A DNA stretch of 64,000 nucleotides from Phalacrocorax aristotelis (taxonomy: Eukaryota; Chordata; Aves; Suliformes; Phalacrocoracidae): the NCBI RefSeq assembly GCF_949628215.1, contig NC_134283.1, forward strand, positions 12,399,638-12,463,637. The letters are read 5' to 3'. Position numbers and translations under genes: made by a program. How positions within the stretch are numbered: the stretch's first letter is position 1; each line of letters begins with the position of its first letter. The notes beneath the pieces were generated by a model, which ran no database searches, had not been told where the DNA came from, and saw only the letters and a program-made list of their open reading frames with translations. Of the stretch, positions 1-12,400 are shown in pieces.

Positions 1-301
1 GCTGCCTGCCTCCCCAGGCCAGCTCCTCCCAGTTAACATATGGGCATGATGTTAGATTATATGGAATATCCCTTTGGCCAGTTACAATCCGCTCTCTTAG
101 CTGAGCCCCCTCCTCTCCCGGCTTCTTGTGCACCCGGCAGAGCATGGGAAGCTAGAAGAGTCTTTGACTAGTATGAACACTACCCAGCAACAACCAAAAC
201 ATCTGTGTGTTATCAACATTATTTTCATACTAAGTCCAAAGCACAGCACTATGCCAGCTACAGTGAGGAAAATTAACTCTATCCTAGCTAAAACCATGAC
301 A
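1..301 (-). mobile_element. Partial LTR (ERVL-like avian family), cut by window edge
   Basis: Minus-strand LTR fossil whose 5' end (TGTCATGGTTTTAGC read on the minus strand) lies at 301. It runs off the left edge, so its 3' end is not visible. It matches the LTR at 59569-60121 nearly base for base over the shared part and the plus-strand LTRs at 46336 and 51507 more loosely. It sits in the GPATCH1 intron left of exon 10, in the same orientation as GPATCH1. Family assignment rests on the opening motif and general resemblance to LTRs abundant in neoavian birds. No internal retroviral genes are visible. Confidence 0.8.
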
Positions 302-604
302 AAAACATAAGGCCACAAAAAAACCCCCAACCAACCAACCCTAAACCACAACAGAACACAACACAATCCCATACATACTTTTAATCTTTAAAAAGACTTA
401 AGTAAATGAAAATATAGGCAGATATGTCAACAATTCATCTATAGAGATGAAACTGAACAATGATAAGGTATTCTAGCTAAGCCAACTAGATTTAGTACGT
501 TTGTGTTAGAAAATAGTGTTCAAGGCTAGACCAAATTTTTACTGTTATATAAACAAGCAGGGCACCTGAAACATAAGCAAAGGTATGGTCACATATATCA
601 GTAC

Positions 605-809
605 CTTTTAGACCAGTCTCTCCTAATTGCTCCCTCCTCTGAGATGCATTCAAAGCATGCCTGCTTTGTTGTGTCATATCATTCTCAAGTTTTCCAGTGG
701 ATTCCTCCAATGCCTTCCGTAAATGGTAGTTTTCATTCCCAGCTGCTATCACAGGTCGAAAGTAATGGACTGGTCTGTAATTTCGTGGCAGGTCAGGTGG
801 TGGATAAGT
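605..809 (-). CDS. GPATCH1: GPATCH1 coding exon 10
   Basis: 205 bases, residues 365-432 plus one base. Encodes [20 protein letters not shown] through [17 protein letters not shown]. Donor GTACTG. The next exon is outside the window. Confidence 0.94.
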
Positions 810-3800
810 CTTGGCAGAGGGACGACAAAACAAAAATCCACTAAGAGAGAGATAAAGCTCTGTATTTAACGCTTACAAATGTGTTTCAGAAAAGTCACTT
901 CAATCTAAAAGTTCCTCAATTTACATCTTAGCAGTAGAAACAGATATTACAAGCTACTGATTCTTTCAGACCCCGTCAGTAAGCAGCATTATAATACAAA
1001 CTTTGGGAACAAACTATTATATTGTTAATGTGTAACGATTATAAAAAATAGGAAGACATGCACATCAAGTGCAGCAAAATCAACAACAGTCGTAATATGT
1101 ATTGCTTTTATTTGAGAAAATGCCCTTGGTATTGCCTAATGATTAAATTTTTTTAAAACAGAAGTCACATGATTTAATCAATTAATTGGACTATTGAGTA
1201 TTTCTGTGCTTACTGTATTTTAATGACTTAAAAATCTTTTCCCCCCATATTCTTCATTTAAGCTGTTACTTCAAAGGTTATCCATGTCCCTCATATACGA
1301 TGCAGTTTTATATACAATTCTGTTTGTCATTATGCAAATATATATGGCATAAATGATGCAAGCCTGAAAAGAGTGCTGTCAAATAAACTTGTCACCAAAA
1401 TAGTGAAGCAGATGAAGCATGGGGCTTGATTTTTACAGAAAACTGAATGTTACATCTGAAAGACCTAGAACCAAAGGATGTGTATTTTTTTTTATTTCAA
1501 AGTTAAATCAAACCATTCCTCCAACTTTATGCCAAGTAATAGTGGATAGTGTGGAAGGCATTTGTTCAAAGCCAGTACGTAGGCAAAGTTTAAATTCATC
1601 CAGCAGTCTGGCAGATTTTAGGTTTGTGTTGCATAGCCTCCAATGCTATAATTTTGCCCATTCAGCAATCCTTATTGCTGACCAGAACTTTTATTGCTAA
1701 GAACATGAAAAACACTGAGCAATAGGAAAGTCCACAACAGCTCACATGTCAATTTGATTATGTTATTCTTAATATGAAAATATCAGTATTTCCTTACCTT
1801 GCTCGGAGCTGATGATTTTGATGCCAAGGAAAAACCATCCAAGATTTTGCCTATATATTTAACTTCTCTTTCAGACCCTACAAAATGACCACAGAGTTAG
1901 TCAATATTTAAAACATATATGTTTGGCAAAAAGCATTTTTTGAGTATTTTCTAATATATTTTAGGGAGCATAATTGTAGTCCTTTGTCTTCAGTGCCATT
2001 CATTTAAAATTAAGGGTTCTGAATCTGGATTAGTATTAGTAGCTAAAAAACTAGTACCACAGAGATTGCTGGAAGATGAACATGGCTAACAGTGAGGCAA
2101 CAGTATCAGTGCTGTGCATAGCTAACAGCATGAGTGCCATTAACTGTGTACAACTAACGTCAACAGGTACTCTAGAAATCACTATAGTATGTCATGCACT
2201 TAAAAGTTGCACTAAAAACAAAGTGGTATCAAGATAACATTTATATATGTTACTTGAAAATACACAAGTATATGTAAAAAAAAAAAATCTCTTTGCAATG
2301 GTTGGGTCATATTTCGTAGACATGATTCACAATAATTTGTTTCCTTCAGTAGAACTGAATGCTATGTCTGGGGTTTAATCTACATTGGGATTAATGGTGT
2401 ACTTTGGGCATTATTTCCAGGTTTGGACACTTCAATATATAAAGAAGAATAGATGAAGTTTCAGATATCAGGGCTAGAATATACAAGTCCACTGAAAACA
2501 AAAACATTTGGAAAATAGAGACTACACTTACGTCATTTTTTTTCCCCAAATACAAATTTGCTAGCTCTTTAGACAGAGCTACAGTTCTTACTTTTTTTTG
2601 ATTTATACTGCTTAGGTGCTGTCCAGCCATACAAGCCATCACCAGGTTCCTCATCTTTTAGAACTGTATCATATTTTGACAGTGTTTCAGTTGCATAAAT
2701 ATCATCGTCCTCCTCCTCTAAAGCTCCTACACCAAAAGCCTAAAATAATTTAAAATAAAAATAATGAGAACTCAAAAGTGTAAAAAAAATACTTTTAAGT
2801 CACATGTCAGAACACATCTACATGTATATCTATCCACTTATATAAGATGTTCAGTGTACATATATATACACTAGGAAAAATACACAGCTTCACAAAAAAA
2901 AGTGTTACCAACTATTGCGGGTGGGGGGAACCCAACCCAAACCCAACAGCAAACATATTTCACTCCCTTGGCAGGGAGAGACAGTGAATTTGGTCTGTAC
3001 AGCATGAGGACAGCAGCCTAATTCCACAACGTAACATTTGCAGTCCGACTAAGAGCAGGTTCAGGTCTCAAAAAGGAAAAAAATGTAAGTTAGCATGAAA
3101 ATTGAACAAGTATAGTTCCCAGAAATATAAATTGACAGTGCTTCTACATAAGAACTACAAATACGATGGAGGGAAGCAAAACCTCTCTAACTGACAGGTT
3201 CAGCGTTACTGAAATCAAAACTGACAAAATAACATAGACTAGAAACATACTGAATACTAACTTTGTCTAATCAAAGTCTCACAAGAATTTTCTCCACCCA
3301 ACTGTTCAGAATGAGGTATTTTATAGTTCTCTCTAACAATATCGGTAAGTGAAGGCATTTAAGAGTTCTAAGGATTTGTCCACATCTTCACAAAAAATCT
3401 TGTTCTCAAACCACACTTAAGATTTCTTACAATGACTAAGTGCCTTCCACAGAAGAAAAAACAAAATTTATTTCGATTTTACGCACTAATAATAAAGTGC
3501 ATTAAAAAATGTCCTTACCTGACCCGTAATACCTAGTTTTCTTCCTTTACTGTGTCTCAGATCACCAAGTAAACTGCTTGTGTCTTCAGAACCACCTGTG
3601 AAAAGATTCAGGTGTTCTCTTCCAGACACACCAAATAAAGCTTGTGATGGGTCCAAACCCTTATAGCCAAGTCCATGGACATTCTCTTTTGGAGTCAAAT
3701 CTACAGGCATTACATCTTTTGGTGCAAATGTAACACTCTCGGGCTGGTATTCATCCTCTTCATCCTTGTACAAAATAAAAGTATATAACAGCAAATATGA

Positions 3801-6800
3801 CTAAAAGTTTTGTATGTTGAGCTTTTACAACATTTAGTTAACATGAGACCAGGCAAGTTTGCATTTCCTAAATTCTATATTAAAATACATATCAACTACA
3901 TCTGCTTAGGCAGCAAAAGAATAAATTTAGTTACATTAAAACCTTTTTTTACAATAAGCATAATAAGTATTTATGAATACTTTCAAAAAAATTTGGAACT
4001 CCACGTTAAAATATTGTTCAAAGACCTCAGAGAAGTTGTTCTTTGTTTTAAATATTTTAGTACACATTCTTACATAAGTCAACCAACAACTTTAGCCTGT
4101 TCAATACCTCAGAACCCTCAGACAGTCCAGGTGGTAATGCACAACCATATACTTTCACTGCAGGGTCTGAAAGACATATAACAGCATCATACTAAATTAC
4201 AACTCTTTATTAAATTTCTCTAAGATTAAAGAAACAGACCAAATAAAAGGAGGTTTTAAGATTAACTTTCTAATCAGTCTATGAATGCTAACTTTCTATT
4301 AATGAGTTCAGGAACTTCACTGGATTTACCAGGTTTCTGCCTGCATGGCTTTCTTTTGACTCGCGGTCCAATGCCTTGTCCTTCTTTCCAGCCCATTTTT
4401 CGTAACAGTTCAACCCCAATTGTTATTCTAAGAAGAAAACAAAAGGAAAAAATATTACCTCAAACCACATTTTTAATATTTATTGAGAAATAATATACAC
4501 ATATACCATTCAAAATTGTTTTTATACCCCACTTTAAAATAAAATCTGAAGTATCAGTATTTGCATATACACTATATCCCAGTTTTGTAAAGTGTTTACC
4601 TGGTACAAGTGTGCACATACAAAACAAAAAAACAGGTGGAGGCCACTTCGAATGTGTAACACTGCAGATCTTCCAATCTCTTTCATGGATTACTGTGGTC
4701 AAACATTATTTTTCTAACGAATACAACACTTCCAAGTGAAAGGAATTGTTTGGTTAACTTCTATTTAAATTTACTTACTTTGATGGTCCTATTAAATCAT
4801 CAAATGCAGTGGTTCCTGGAATGGCAGCAACTACTCCTGCAATCTGTCTGGCTTTCTCTTTTATTCTGTCTTTAGCTTTGGATGCAAAATCATCTGTGGT
4901 TGTAATATCCTTTGGTGCTATCCCAAATTCACTAAGATCCTGGAAAATATAGACAAAACGGAAAAATGTATATTAAAAAATATGCTTCCCTCAAATGCTT
5001 ACTTACTGTTATGGTAAAGGAAAGACGATGGGATATGACCCTCATATTGGCTAAATTTTTCACGCCATTTACATAGTTGCTTTTTCATTAACTTGAATGG
5101 TCATATTTTAAACTGCTTCAAAAGTATTTGTATTTTCTGACACAGAAAGTGAAAGGGTTTAGTTTGGGTTGGTTTTTTTTTTAACTGAGATTACAGGGGC
5201 TGTCTAAGTGAATCTATGAAACATCCTCATCCCAAAATCCTACAGGACCTCACAGTACAACACTTGTATACAAGAAGTAATTTTAAAGTTACTGCCATTC
5301 TCGCTATTTAAGTTCTTTACAAGATTTCATTTACTGAAAAGCCTGCTGTCATGGCAACTACTTCTAAAAGATTTGTATTCCTTTCTAAATTTACCTCTTC
5401 ATCCATGAAGTCTTCTGGTCCAAGAATGGTTCTGTCTGCTCTCTTCTGCCGTGACGATACAAAAGCTGAAGGAGTCCATCCTTTAAAGAAAGTAAATACC
5501 TAAGTAAGGTACTGTAAACTGCAACATAATATTTGAAAACAATTCAAACATTTCAACCCTCCACTTTAAGGATACATCAAGGGAACATCTATAAAACTGC
5601 AGTCCAAAACTCAAGGGAAAATAACTTCAACTTGGTTGAACTTGGATGTGTGGTTGATGTTGCAACGTTCGTGTTTCATGATGAAACATAAAACAATGTT
5701 TCAATATTTACAGTATAATGAACAGCAGGAAAAAAAAAATCCTTAATGACAGTCTATTTGTTTTCACTAACATTAAATTATGGTAATCAATTAACCCTTC
5801 CCAGAAGACAGAAAAATATCTAACCTTCCTTTGTGCCAACAGTGTTAAAGTAACCAGCAGAGAAACCACCAGTAAACGCGCCATGAAAACGCTGATATCG
5901 TCCCTTTGCATCTTTAACAGTCTGCTCTTGAAGAGGAATTGGCTTTTTAAGTCGTTCACCTACAATCAGATAAATCAGAAACTAAGTCACAACACTGCAT
6001 GAAGAATAGACTCTCCTTGCTCCAGACAGCATTTCTTCCTTGCAGGTAAGACCTGGATCAAATAGTAGCCACCCTGAAGTGGAAAGCATCACCAGTTTAC
6101 TTTTATTCCCACTCTACTTTAAATATTTGTATATGCCATTGATGTACACTGATAAAGTAAAAGCATGAAGTGTTCAGATAGAAATCCTAAATTCTAACAA
6201 GTTCTGATAACTTTTCTTTTTCCTGTGAAAGGATACTTTTAGTTGTTAAGCATGCAAGATCCCTAACAGGATTTCATCACTTAACTGTTTTGAGAAATTA
6301 CATCACATTAGAAGTGTCCAAAACTGAAACAAAACACAAAAGCTATCGACTTTGACATAAATATTTGCACCTTTGTAACAATATTTCCATGAATTAAGCA
6401 GCACAGACACATAAGTCACAGCTGTACAGAAGTCTTTGGATGATGCTGAGCCTGTCTCACAGATACAGGTGTAGGATGTTCACATCGGTACAACTGCATA
6501 CACTTCAGCTGTTATACTTGAACTCCGGGGGTTTTTTGAGGCTTGGGGAGAAGACAGAAGGACAGGCCCCTAGCTACGACCAGAACACTGCTGGCACAAA
6601 CGCTGGGGCACCCCAGGTCCACGCCCGCATACCAGTAAACCGGTATAGTGCTGAGAGGATCTTTTTATACTCCCGTTGCGGGAAGCCCCCCTTCCCATCC
6701 CAGACTTCTTTATCCCGGGGGCCCCCGGCAACAGCCTTCTCACAGGCCAGCTGCCGAGGCAGCCCCCACGACCCACGGCAGCAAGAAATGGGGGAGGCAG

Positions 6801-7064
6801 GTCTGCGCTGGGCCCACACGCCACAGCTTTCCCGAAGTGAAGGCCGTGAGCAGGCGGAAGGCAGCCCCGCACCAGACCAGGCGGGCGGGCCTTGCGGGGC
6901 GCCCCGGCCCCAGCACCTCCCGCCGGGATGCGCTGCATGGCGGAGGTACGGAGGCGGAGCAGGCGAGCTCCCTGAGGCCCCTTACCCTCCTGCAGGGGCT
7001 GCAGCGCCGTCCCGTAGCTCACCAAATCCTCCTCGTCGCTGTCACTCGACTCCGCCGCCGCCAT
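605..7064 (-). CDS. GPATCH1: GPATCH1, G-patch domain protein (N-terminal ten coding exons)
   Basis: Spliced CDS on the minus strand: 6986-7064, 5825-5959, 5395-5480, 4779-4939, 4330-4427, 4108-4166, 3519-3764, 2592-2739, 1798-1877, 605-809, giving 432 residues plus one base; the human protein is about 931, so the C-terminal half lies left of the window. The protein opens [20 protein letters not shown], close to human GPATCH1. Conserved landmarks are [20 protein letters not shown] (exon 2), GPEDFMDEE (exon 3), the G-patch from about residue 158 ([20 protein letters not shown]), and YRPVHYFRP (exon 10). The family is nuclear, found in the spliceosomal C complex; G-patch motifs bind and activate DEAH-box helicases, DHX35 being the reported partner. 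The start is the first ATG in the CpG-rich exon, in good context. Every junction keeps phase with GT-AG borders. Confidence 0.96.
1798..1877 (-). CDS. GPATCH1: GPATCH1 coding exon 9
   Basis: 80 bases, 27 codons: [20 protein letters not shown] and KSSAPSK, matching the human [14 protein letters not shown] block. Donor GTAAGG. Confidence 0.94.
2592..2739 (-). CDS. GPATCH1: GPATCH1 coding exon 8
   Basis: 148 bases, residues 289-337 plus one base. Begins [20 protein letters not shown], then [20 protein letters not shown]. Donor GTAAGA follows an A-run. Confidence 0.95.
3519..3764 (-). CDS. GPATCH1: GPATCH1 coding exon 7
   Basis: 246 bases, 82 codons in phase 0. Encodes [20 protein letters not shown] then [15 protein letters not shown], a conserved vertebrate block, ending GRKLGITGQ before GTAAGG. 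Confidence 0.96.
4108..4166 (-). CDS. GPATCH1: GPATCH1 coding exon 6
   Basis: 59-base exon completing the end of the G-patch region: [20 protein letters not shown]. Too small to be seen as an ORF; both splice sites and phase fit the neighbouring exons. Confidence 0.94.
4330..4427 (-). CDS. GPATCH1: GPATCH1 coding exon 5 (G-patch core)
   Basis: 98 bases, residues 154-186 plus one base. Carries the G-patch pattern with glycines at about 158, 166, 170, 172 and 174 ([10 protein letters not shown]). Confidence 0.96.
4779..4939 (-). CDS. GPATCH1: GPATCH1 coding exon 4
   Basis: 161 bases, residues 101-153 plus two bases. Encodes [20 protein letters not shown] then a basic helix and [16 protein letters not shown], the conserved lead-in to the G-patch. 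Donor GTAAGT. Confidence 0.95.
5395..5480 (-). CDS. GPATCH1: GPATCH1 coding exon 3
   Basis: 86 bases, ending in phase 0 at residue 100. Encodes [20 protein letters not shown] followed by GPEDFMDEE. Donor GTAAAT. Confidence 0.95.
5825..5959 (-). CDS. GPATCH1: GPATCH1 coding exon 2
   Basis: 135 bases, residues 27-71. Encodes [20 protein letters not shown] and the glycine/phenylalanine-rich [20 protein letters not shown], highly conserved in the family. Confidence 0.95.
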
Positions 7065-7250
7065 CTTGCCGGGACGGTGGCTCGCGCAGGACAAAGGTGG
7101 GTCACGTGAGGGAGGGCGGGAAGGAGCCAGCGCGCCCCGCAGAGGCCGCCGTTGCTCCCGCCGCGCTGACAGGGAGATCCGCCCACCTCCGTACCCTCCC
7201 CCTGGTCCCTGTGGCGGATGGCTGTTCCAGCGGGAATACGGCCTTTCCAG
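6690..7250. promoter_or_regulatory. CpG-rich promoter of GPATCH1
   Basis: GC-rich, CpG-dense block around GPATCH1 exon 1 in an otherwise AT-rich region. No TATA box is evident. A palindromic E-box CACGTG lies at 7103-7108, inside GTCACGTGAG, about 40 bases upstream of the start codon. The start codon is embedded in AAGATGGCGGC on the minus strand (7057-7067), the consensus of a YY1 site. Promoter function is inferred from composition and position. Confidence 0.7.
6986..7064 (-). CDS. GPATCH1: GPATCH1 coding exon 1
   Basis: Residues 1-26 plus one base. Acidic start [15 protein letters not shown] is the GPATCH1 signature. Donor reads GTAAGG. Confidence 0.93.
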
Positions 7251-7998
7251 TGACTGCCGGCTAGCCCCTTCGGTCCGGGGAACTCTGTGAAGAAATGTAG
7301 GAAAATGCTACCCTGAGCTTCTCCAAATTAATGGTCTGAAATCATGTTTGATGTATTCGAAAATTAATAGTGCTGGAAAATGTCAAACACTTGATAATCA
7401 GTGGCCATCCCATCAACTGCCTCAAAACGCAATGCGCCAGATCAGGCCTGCTCACAAAACACCCCTGGTCTAAGGGCTAGGAAAAGGACAGCAAAAATTC
7501 TGTGAAACAGATTTTATCTGAATCAAGGTGTAAAGTGAACTCCACCCTGAATCAATATGACCAAGGGAGGTGTGGATTTAACTGAATTACAGTCTTTAGC
7601 AGATATACGGCAAAAATTGATTAACCACGTTGTTTTGCAAGCTATGAAAAAAAGAATGTGCACAGGAATTGGTGCAGAAGTCTCTGCATTTAAACCTTTA
7701 CTGAAGGAGCTTTATCTCTCTATCCTGCTACAATTTCAGGTATCTCTGCACCTCTTTGTATCAAGTCTTGTATCAAGAGAGAAACCTTTACTGAATGTAT
7801 TTTATACAAACACCACATAAGAACCAGTGAGTATTCGCCAGTAAAACCTGAGTGATCAAAATCTAGATTTTAATTTTGTGGCTTTCCACAGTGCTGTTCA
7901 TGAGGAAATTGTATGTCAGTTTTGATTAATTTGGTTTCTCAAGCTTACATTTTACCTTAATACTCAGATTCACTACAAGCACAATATATTATACATTT

Positions 7999-8055
7999 AA
8001 AAAAAACCAAAAACAAACAAAAAACCACCAAAACCATCACAAACCAAAACAAAAG
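7999..8055. repeat. A/C-rich low-complexity stretch
   Basis: Irregular run of A with scattered C (AAACCAAAAACAAAC type). No unit structure and no coding potential. Confidence 0.7.
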
Positions 8056-9460
8056 GCACTTGATCTTGTGCTGAAGATAGATTCTATCAATCCACAACTT
8101 TTGTATGCAAGTATCACCAGTTTCTTGAAATAATTGAAAAAAAAATCAAAATCCAGTCTTGAGAGACTCATGCCCTTAACAGATAAGATTTCTGCAAGTG
8201 TAGTGGTGTATTCTCTAATCCTGTGCTTGTGTACACAGAACCGGTTTCTTTCAAAGTGAAACTACCTGGGTTTCATGTGGTTTCAGGTTTCCATAGGAAA
8301 TATTTACACGGTTTCATGCAAATAAGGAGTAGTCTGTTTAATTTAGGTCTCTAATTCCCTTTAAACCAATGTAATACAAGCCACAGACATTTATCTACAT
8401 GCATTCTCTTTTCTCATCATTACTAATTAGTAAGCAGTTAGCTAGAACATATAGTGGCAAAATGAGTTGTTAGCAGCCTTGCTGTTTCTCTTTGTTTAGG
8501 AAATAATTGTTCCTGAATAGTCAATTCTATGTGACTTTGATTTAATACACAGGCTTAAATAAACCTTTTTTGCACAATGTTAACAGAAAATCTTTTTAGT
8601 GTCTCATCTAATCTGTTCAAAGAGTTGGGGTAATCAGATATGGAAGTTTGGGTTTTTTTTTTCCTTTAAGGCTTTTATCAGATTAGAACTACTTTTGCGT
8701 CCCAGTGGTATTTCCTTCTCCTTGGTAAACTCTATCTCCTGTCTACAATTGTTAAACCAGGTGACAATTGCTATTTGTAGCTGTTAAACAAGACAGTCAT
8801 TCCAGTGTGTTTTGATAATTGTAACGAAACTAAAATATTAGTAAGTCTGGATAGTTTACGTTTAATTTTTTTAGTCATTTGGCTGGTGAAAAAAAATCAA
8901 CATTTTTGAGTGAAAGTTCAACTACTTGCCAGTATATTCAAGGCTGAAATTGAGCCCCTAAGCCATGGATAGATTACTTTTCCAATATATTTTTAACGCT
9001 TGCTTTTGAATTAGTGCATCAAGAAGGTCAGCCATTAAAGTGTCTTTATATTCTTTAAAACCACTTCCTCAGATAGGTACCTTCTTGTTGATTAGTTTTA
9101 TGTAAATCACTGGAGTTTCAGACTAAAAGCAGCATGATCGATATATAAAAGAAGGAAGCAAAAATTTTATTCATTTACAGGGGTGTTAAAAACATGTTAA
9201 AGAGAAAAAGGAAATCATAAGTACATGAATTATAAAAATACAATATTAAATACACTACCTTTTTATTTTTCAAAACACAGCAAAACCAGACAGCTTCACT
9301 TTACCTATGCCTTATCTTGCATTCAATGGGAATTGCGTATTCTTCCTACCAACACAGGGCTACAGTATCAGTTCATGAAACATACACATGAAGTACAGAG
9401 CATGAGGCATTGTTTTAGCTTCTACAAACTGGTAATTTTGGTGTTTTTTAAAACAATGAA

Positions 9461-9478
9461 CAACAACAACAACAACAA
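9461..9478. repeat. (CAA)n microsatellite
   Basis: Six CAA/AAC units in a row, followed by AA. Short and probably only mildly variable. Confidence 0.8.
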
Positions 9479-12400
9479 AAGTTAATTGAGTTAAGTACAC
9501 AGATTTTTATCTATGGATCTCAGCTAGAGGCGAGGCATTATCTGGGAGAAGTGGTGATGATTTTGCCCATGTTTGGCCTTAGGATCTTAATTCCCACTGA
9601 AACCGCAGTGTCTTGTTTCCGATATGATCTCACAGTAGCACAGGCAAAGCATATTAGCTATTCAATAGTAAAAGGAATTTTTTTTTCCAGTGAAGGTCAA
9701 GCTGCAGTTAACACGTGCCCCACACTGTTAACTTGAAGAAGCACCAGTGAAATGCTGCACCTATAGCAAATCATATGGCCATCCAAAGCTCTTACACTGA
9801 GTTTGTGTACTCTTTTTGTACCATGTTGCCATCACTCAATTAATTTATTGGTAAGGAAATCTTCCACTGGCATTTCTTACTTGCAGTTCCTGGCTGCTCA
9901 CTTTTCAATTCATCTGTCATAAAATGCAGAATAACTTCTTTTGTTTATAAGAACATCTTCCCCTTCTTTACTCTCAAACTTTCTAACATGAAAATACCCT
10001 ACACCTTGTAAGCTTATAACAGTCACAAAGCAGATTCACATCACTATTGCTACTGTGCCCCTGTGCCCTGTTTTTGCCGTTCTCAATCTCTTTTTTTTCC
10101 CCCAAATACATATTTTGAAGGGGGGGGGACACAGACTGACACAGCAAATCAACCTATGATCCCTTTTCCTCTCTCCTCACCTAAAACTTCCCCACATTTG
10201 CTCATTAAGAACTGCAGTCTGCAGGAATAAAGTGTAATAGTAACTCGCCTAACTCACGACAGCTGGGTTCATCGACTGTAAAGCTATAGGCTGTCAGGGT
10301 TACTGACAAAATATTTTCATCTTTCCTCTCAGAACAGAAGTTTAATATTCAAAGCCACCAACGATAGAGGAAGTAATATGTAACCGTGTATCATGTTCAG
10401 AATTCAAGAATCTACCTTCAGAAACAGCAGGAGTTGATGGATAGATACTTCTCCCTTCATACAGTATCATTATAACATGCTTTTTTGCAGATGAGCCTCT
10501 GTGTCCCTCTGGGACAAAAGATGTCTTTGAGGCACCTCTTACCATCCTGTAGCCACAAGGTCTGTAAAAATCACAAAAAAGAAACATGCTTTTTCCAGAG
10601 AGCAGCACCTGTCCTTATCAAGTCAAAGCAGATTCATATCTTCAGAATGTAACAGTGCATCAACACACGCCCCAGCAGGAAATTAATTTTCCAAAGTGAG
10701 ACCATTTCCTAGTGGCCAAAGAGAAGACTGAAGATGTAATTTCATATATTCACATGTTTTTCCAAGATAGGGGAGGGGGAGAAGGACAACATTGACTGAG
10801 CAAGTGGAGTGATACCAACATAACAGAAATATGGCACATAATGTGTACATGTGCATATATATTATATATACTATCATGTGTCTGTGGTAAGGCTATCCAC
10901 ATTTTGGTCCCTCTTACCTTTACTATTGTGGGACAAAATTTGGGACAACTCAAGCTCTGCCTTTCTGTGCCTGTTTTCGGCCTGGCCATTGTTAGGATCC
11001 CCTGGCTGGTTTATCTGTGAGGATGCACAAAGCCAGATAGCACCGAGTTCTGTAAAACAAAGAGAGAGATTGATGCAGAGATAAGATTCATTGCTTCAGT
11101 TTCAGTGCTTTAGGCACAACATACTGATCATCTTTGGATGCAAGTGCTTAAGCATTTGATGCTTTCTCAGAGATAGTGACACCAGATCACTGAATTTACT
11201 CTCTTCTAATATTAAAGATAAGTATCAACCCAACATCTGCATCTCTATGTCCCTTTTTCTGAGTGCATGAGTTCCAGATTCCTAGCCTATTACTCAATCT
11301 TTACAATGCAGCAAACCAAACCTTCTGATTAATGTAATTGTGAGAAACTGAGAAAGTCTGCTTTTCAAATGCACCTCTATTTAGGAATTCTAATAGCAAC
11401 TAAAAAGCTCCTGGACACCAGATGTTTAACCAACTGGTAAGAAGAGCAAGGACACGTTTTTTTGATGGCAAACCAGATTTTGGAATGTTCTAAGCTGCAG
11501 TTTACATTCCAGGATCAGGGAGCACTCCTACCAGTCATTACATGGCACAGTCCCAGCTACTGAGACCATACGATCAATGTGTGCCTTTTGGAAAAACGCA
11601 TATTCACCATACGCAGACAAAACTCACAGTGACTTACTTAAGAAATATGATATCAGTACTAACACAGTCAGGATGAAGTACCCGTTATCCAAGCAAGGGG
11701 AAGGCACAGTCTAATGTGGCAGCTGTGAGAGCGCTGGGTGACATACCTAGGACACTGAAGATGGGGGAGGAAGCCTCTAAAAGCTATTTTGGACTCTCCT
11801 GAGTTTGCTGTGCGTAGCACTGCTGACTTTGTTTTATTCACAGAATCCACCAGCAATGAAGAAAGGCTGCATTTTGTCACCAAGATATGTTAGAAGTTAT
11901 CATTGGTATTGTACTGTGCAGAAACTCCTGCTGATTCGTGTTTTACACACAGCCATGATAATGGTGGCTCCTGGTGTTGCTCGGTGTCTAATCCTTTGGC
12001 TTGGCCACAAACTCTCAGGGCTTTATTTGGAGTAATAGCTGTAGCCTTTCAATGAGATCAGTTTTCAATAAATTCAGTGAAAGCAGAGCAGACTCCCAAG
12101 AAGGTCACATTAATACTGTTTTAATTGTCAGATTGTATTAGCATGGCCTGCACTGGCAAATTACTCATTTCTCATTTATATTAAACTAATTTATAGGTAT
12201 TGCATTGGAGTTTTACAGTGATTTCCAATATTTACATTTTAAAATCCTTTTCAGTTGGGCAGATAAGTACATTTGTAATAGCCTAAAAAATAATTTAAAA
12301 CATTTTAATGCCCTCTAAACAGAAATTGGAGCAAGTTAACTACCTTCCCACTTTTACCCATTTCTATTTAACATATTGGTTGATACATTCATCCAGTATC

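Larger units (their letters stand above)
302..6985. other. GPATCH1 introns in the window
   Basis: Noncoding stretches between GPATCH1 exons: 302-604 (continuing left), 810-1797, 1878-2591, 2740-3518, 3765-4107, 4167-4329, 4428-4778, 4940-5394, 5481-5824 and 5960-6985. All are AT-rich except the last few hundred bases before exon 1, which lie in a CpG-rich region. Apart from the LTR ending at 301 I recognise no repeat family, RNA gene or second gene in them. Open frames here are short and not conserved-looking. Confidence 0.75.

Noticed and set aside
6440-7290. Plus-strand frames up to 274 codons opposite GPATCH1 exon 1
   Set aside because: Composition-driven frames in a CpG-rich region; the real coding sequence is the minus-strand exon at 6986-7064.
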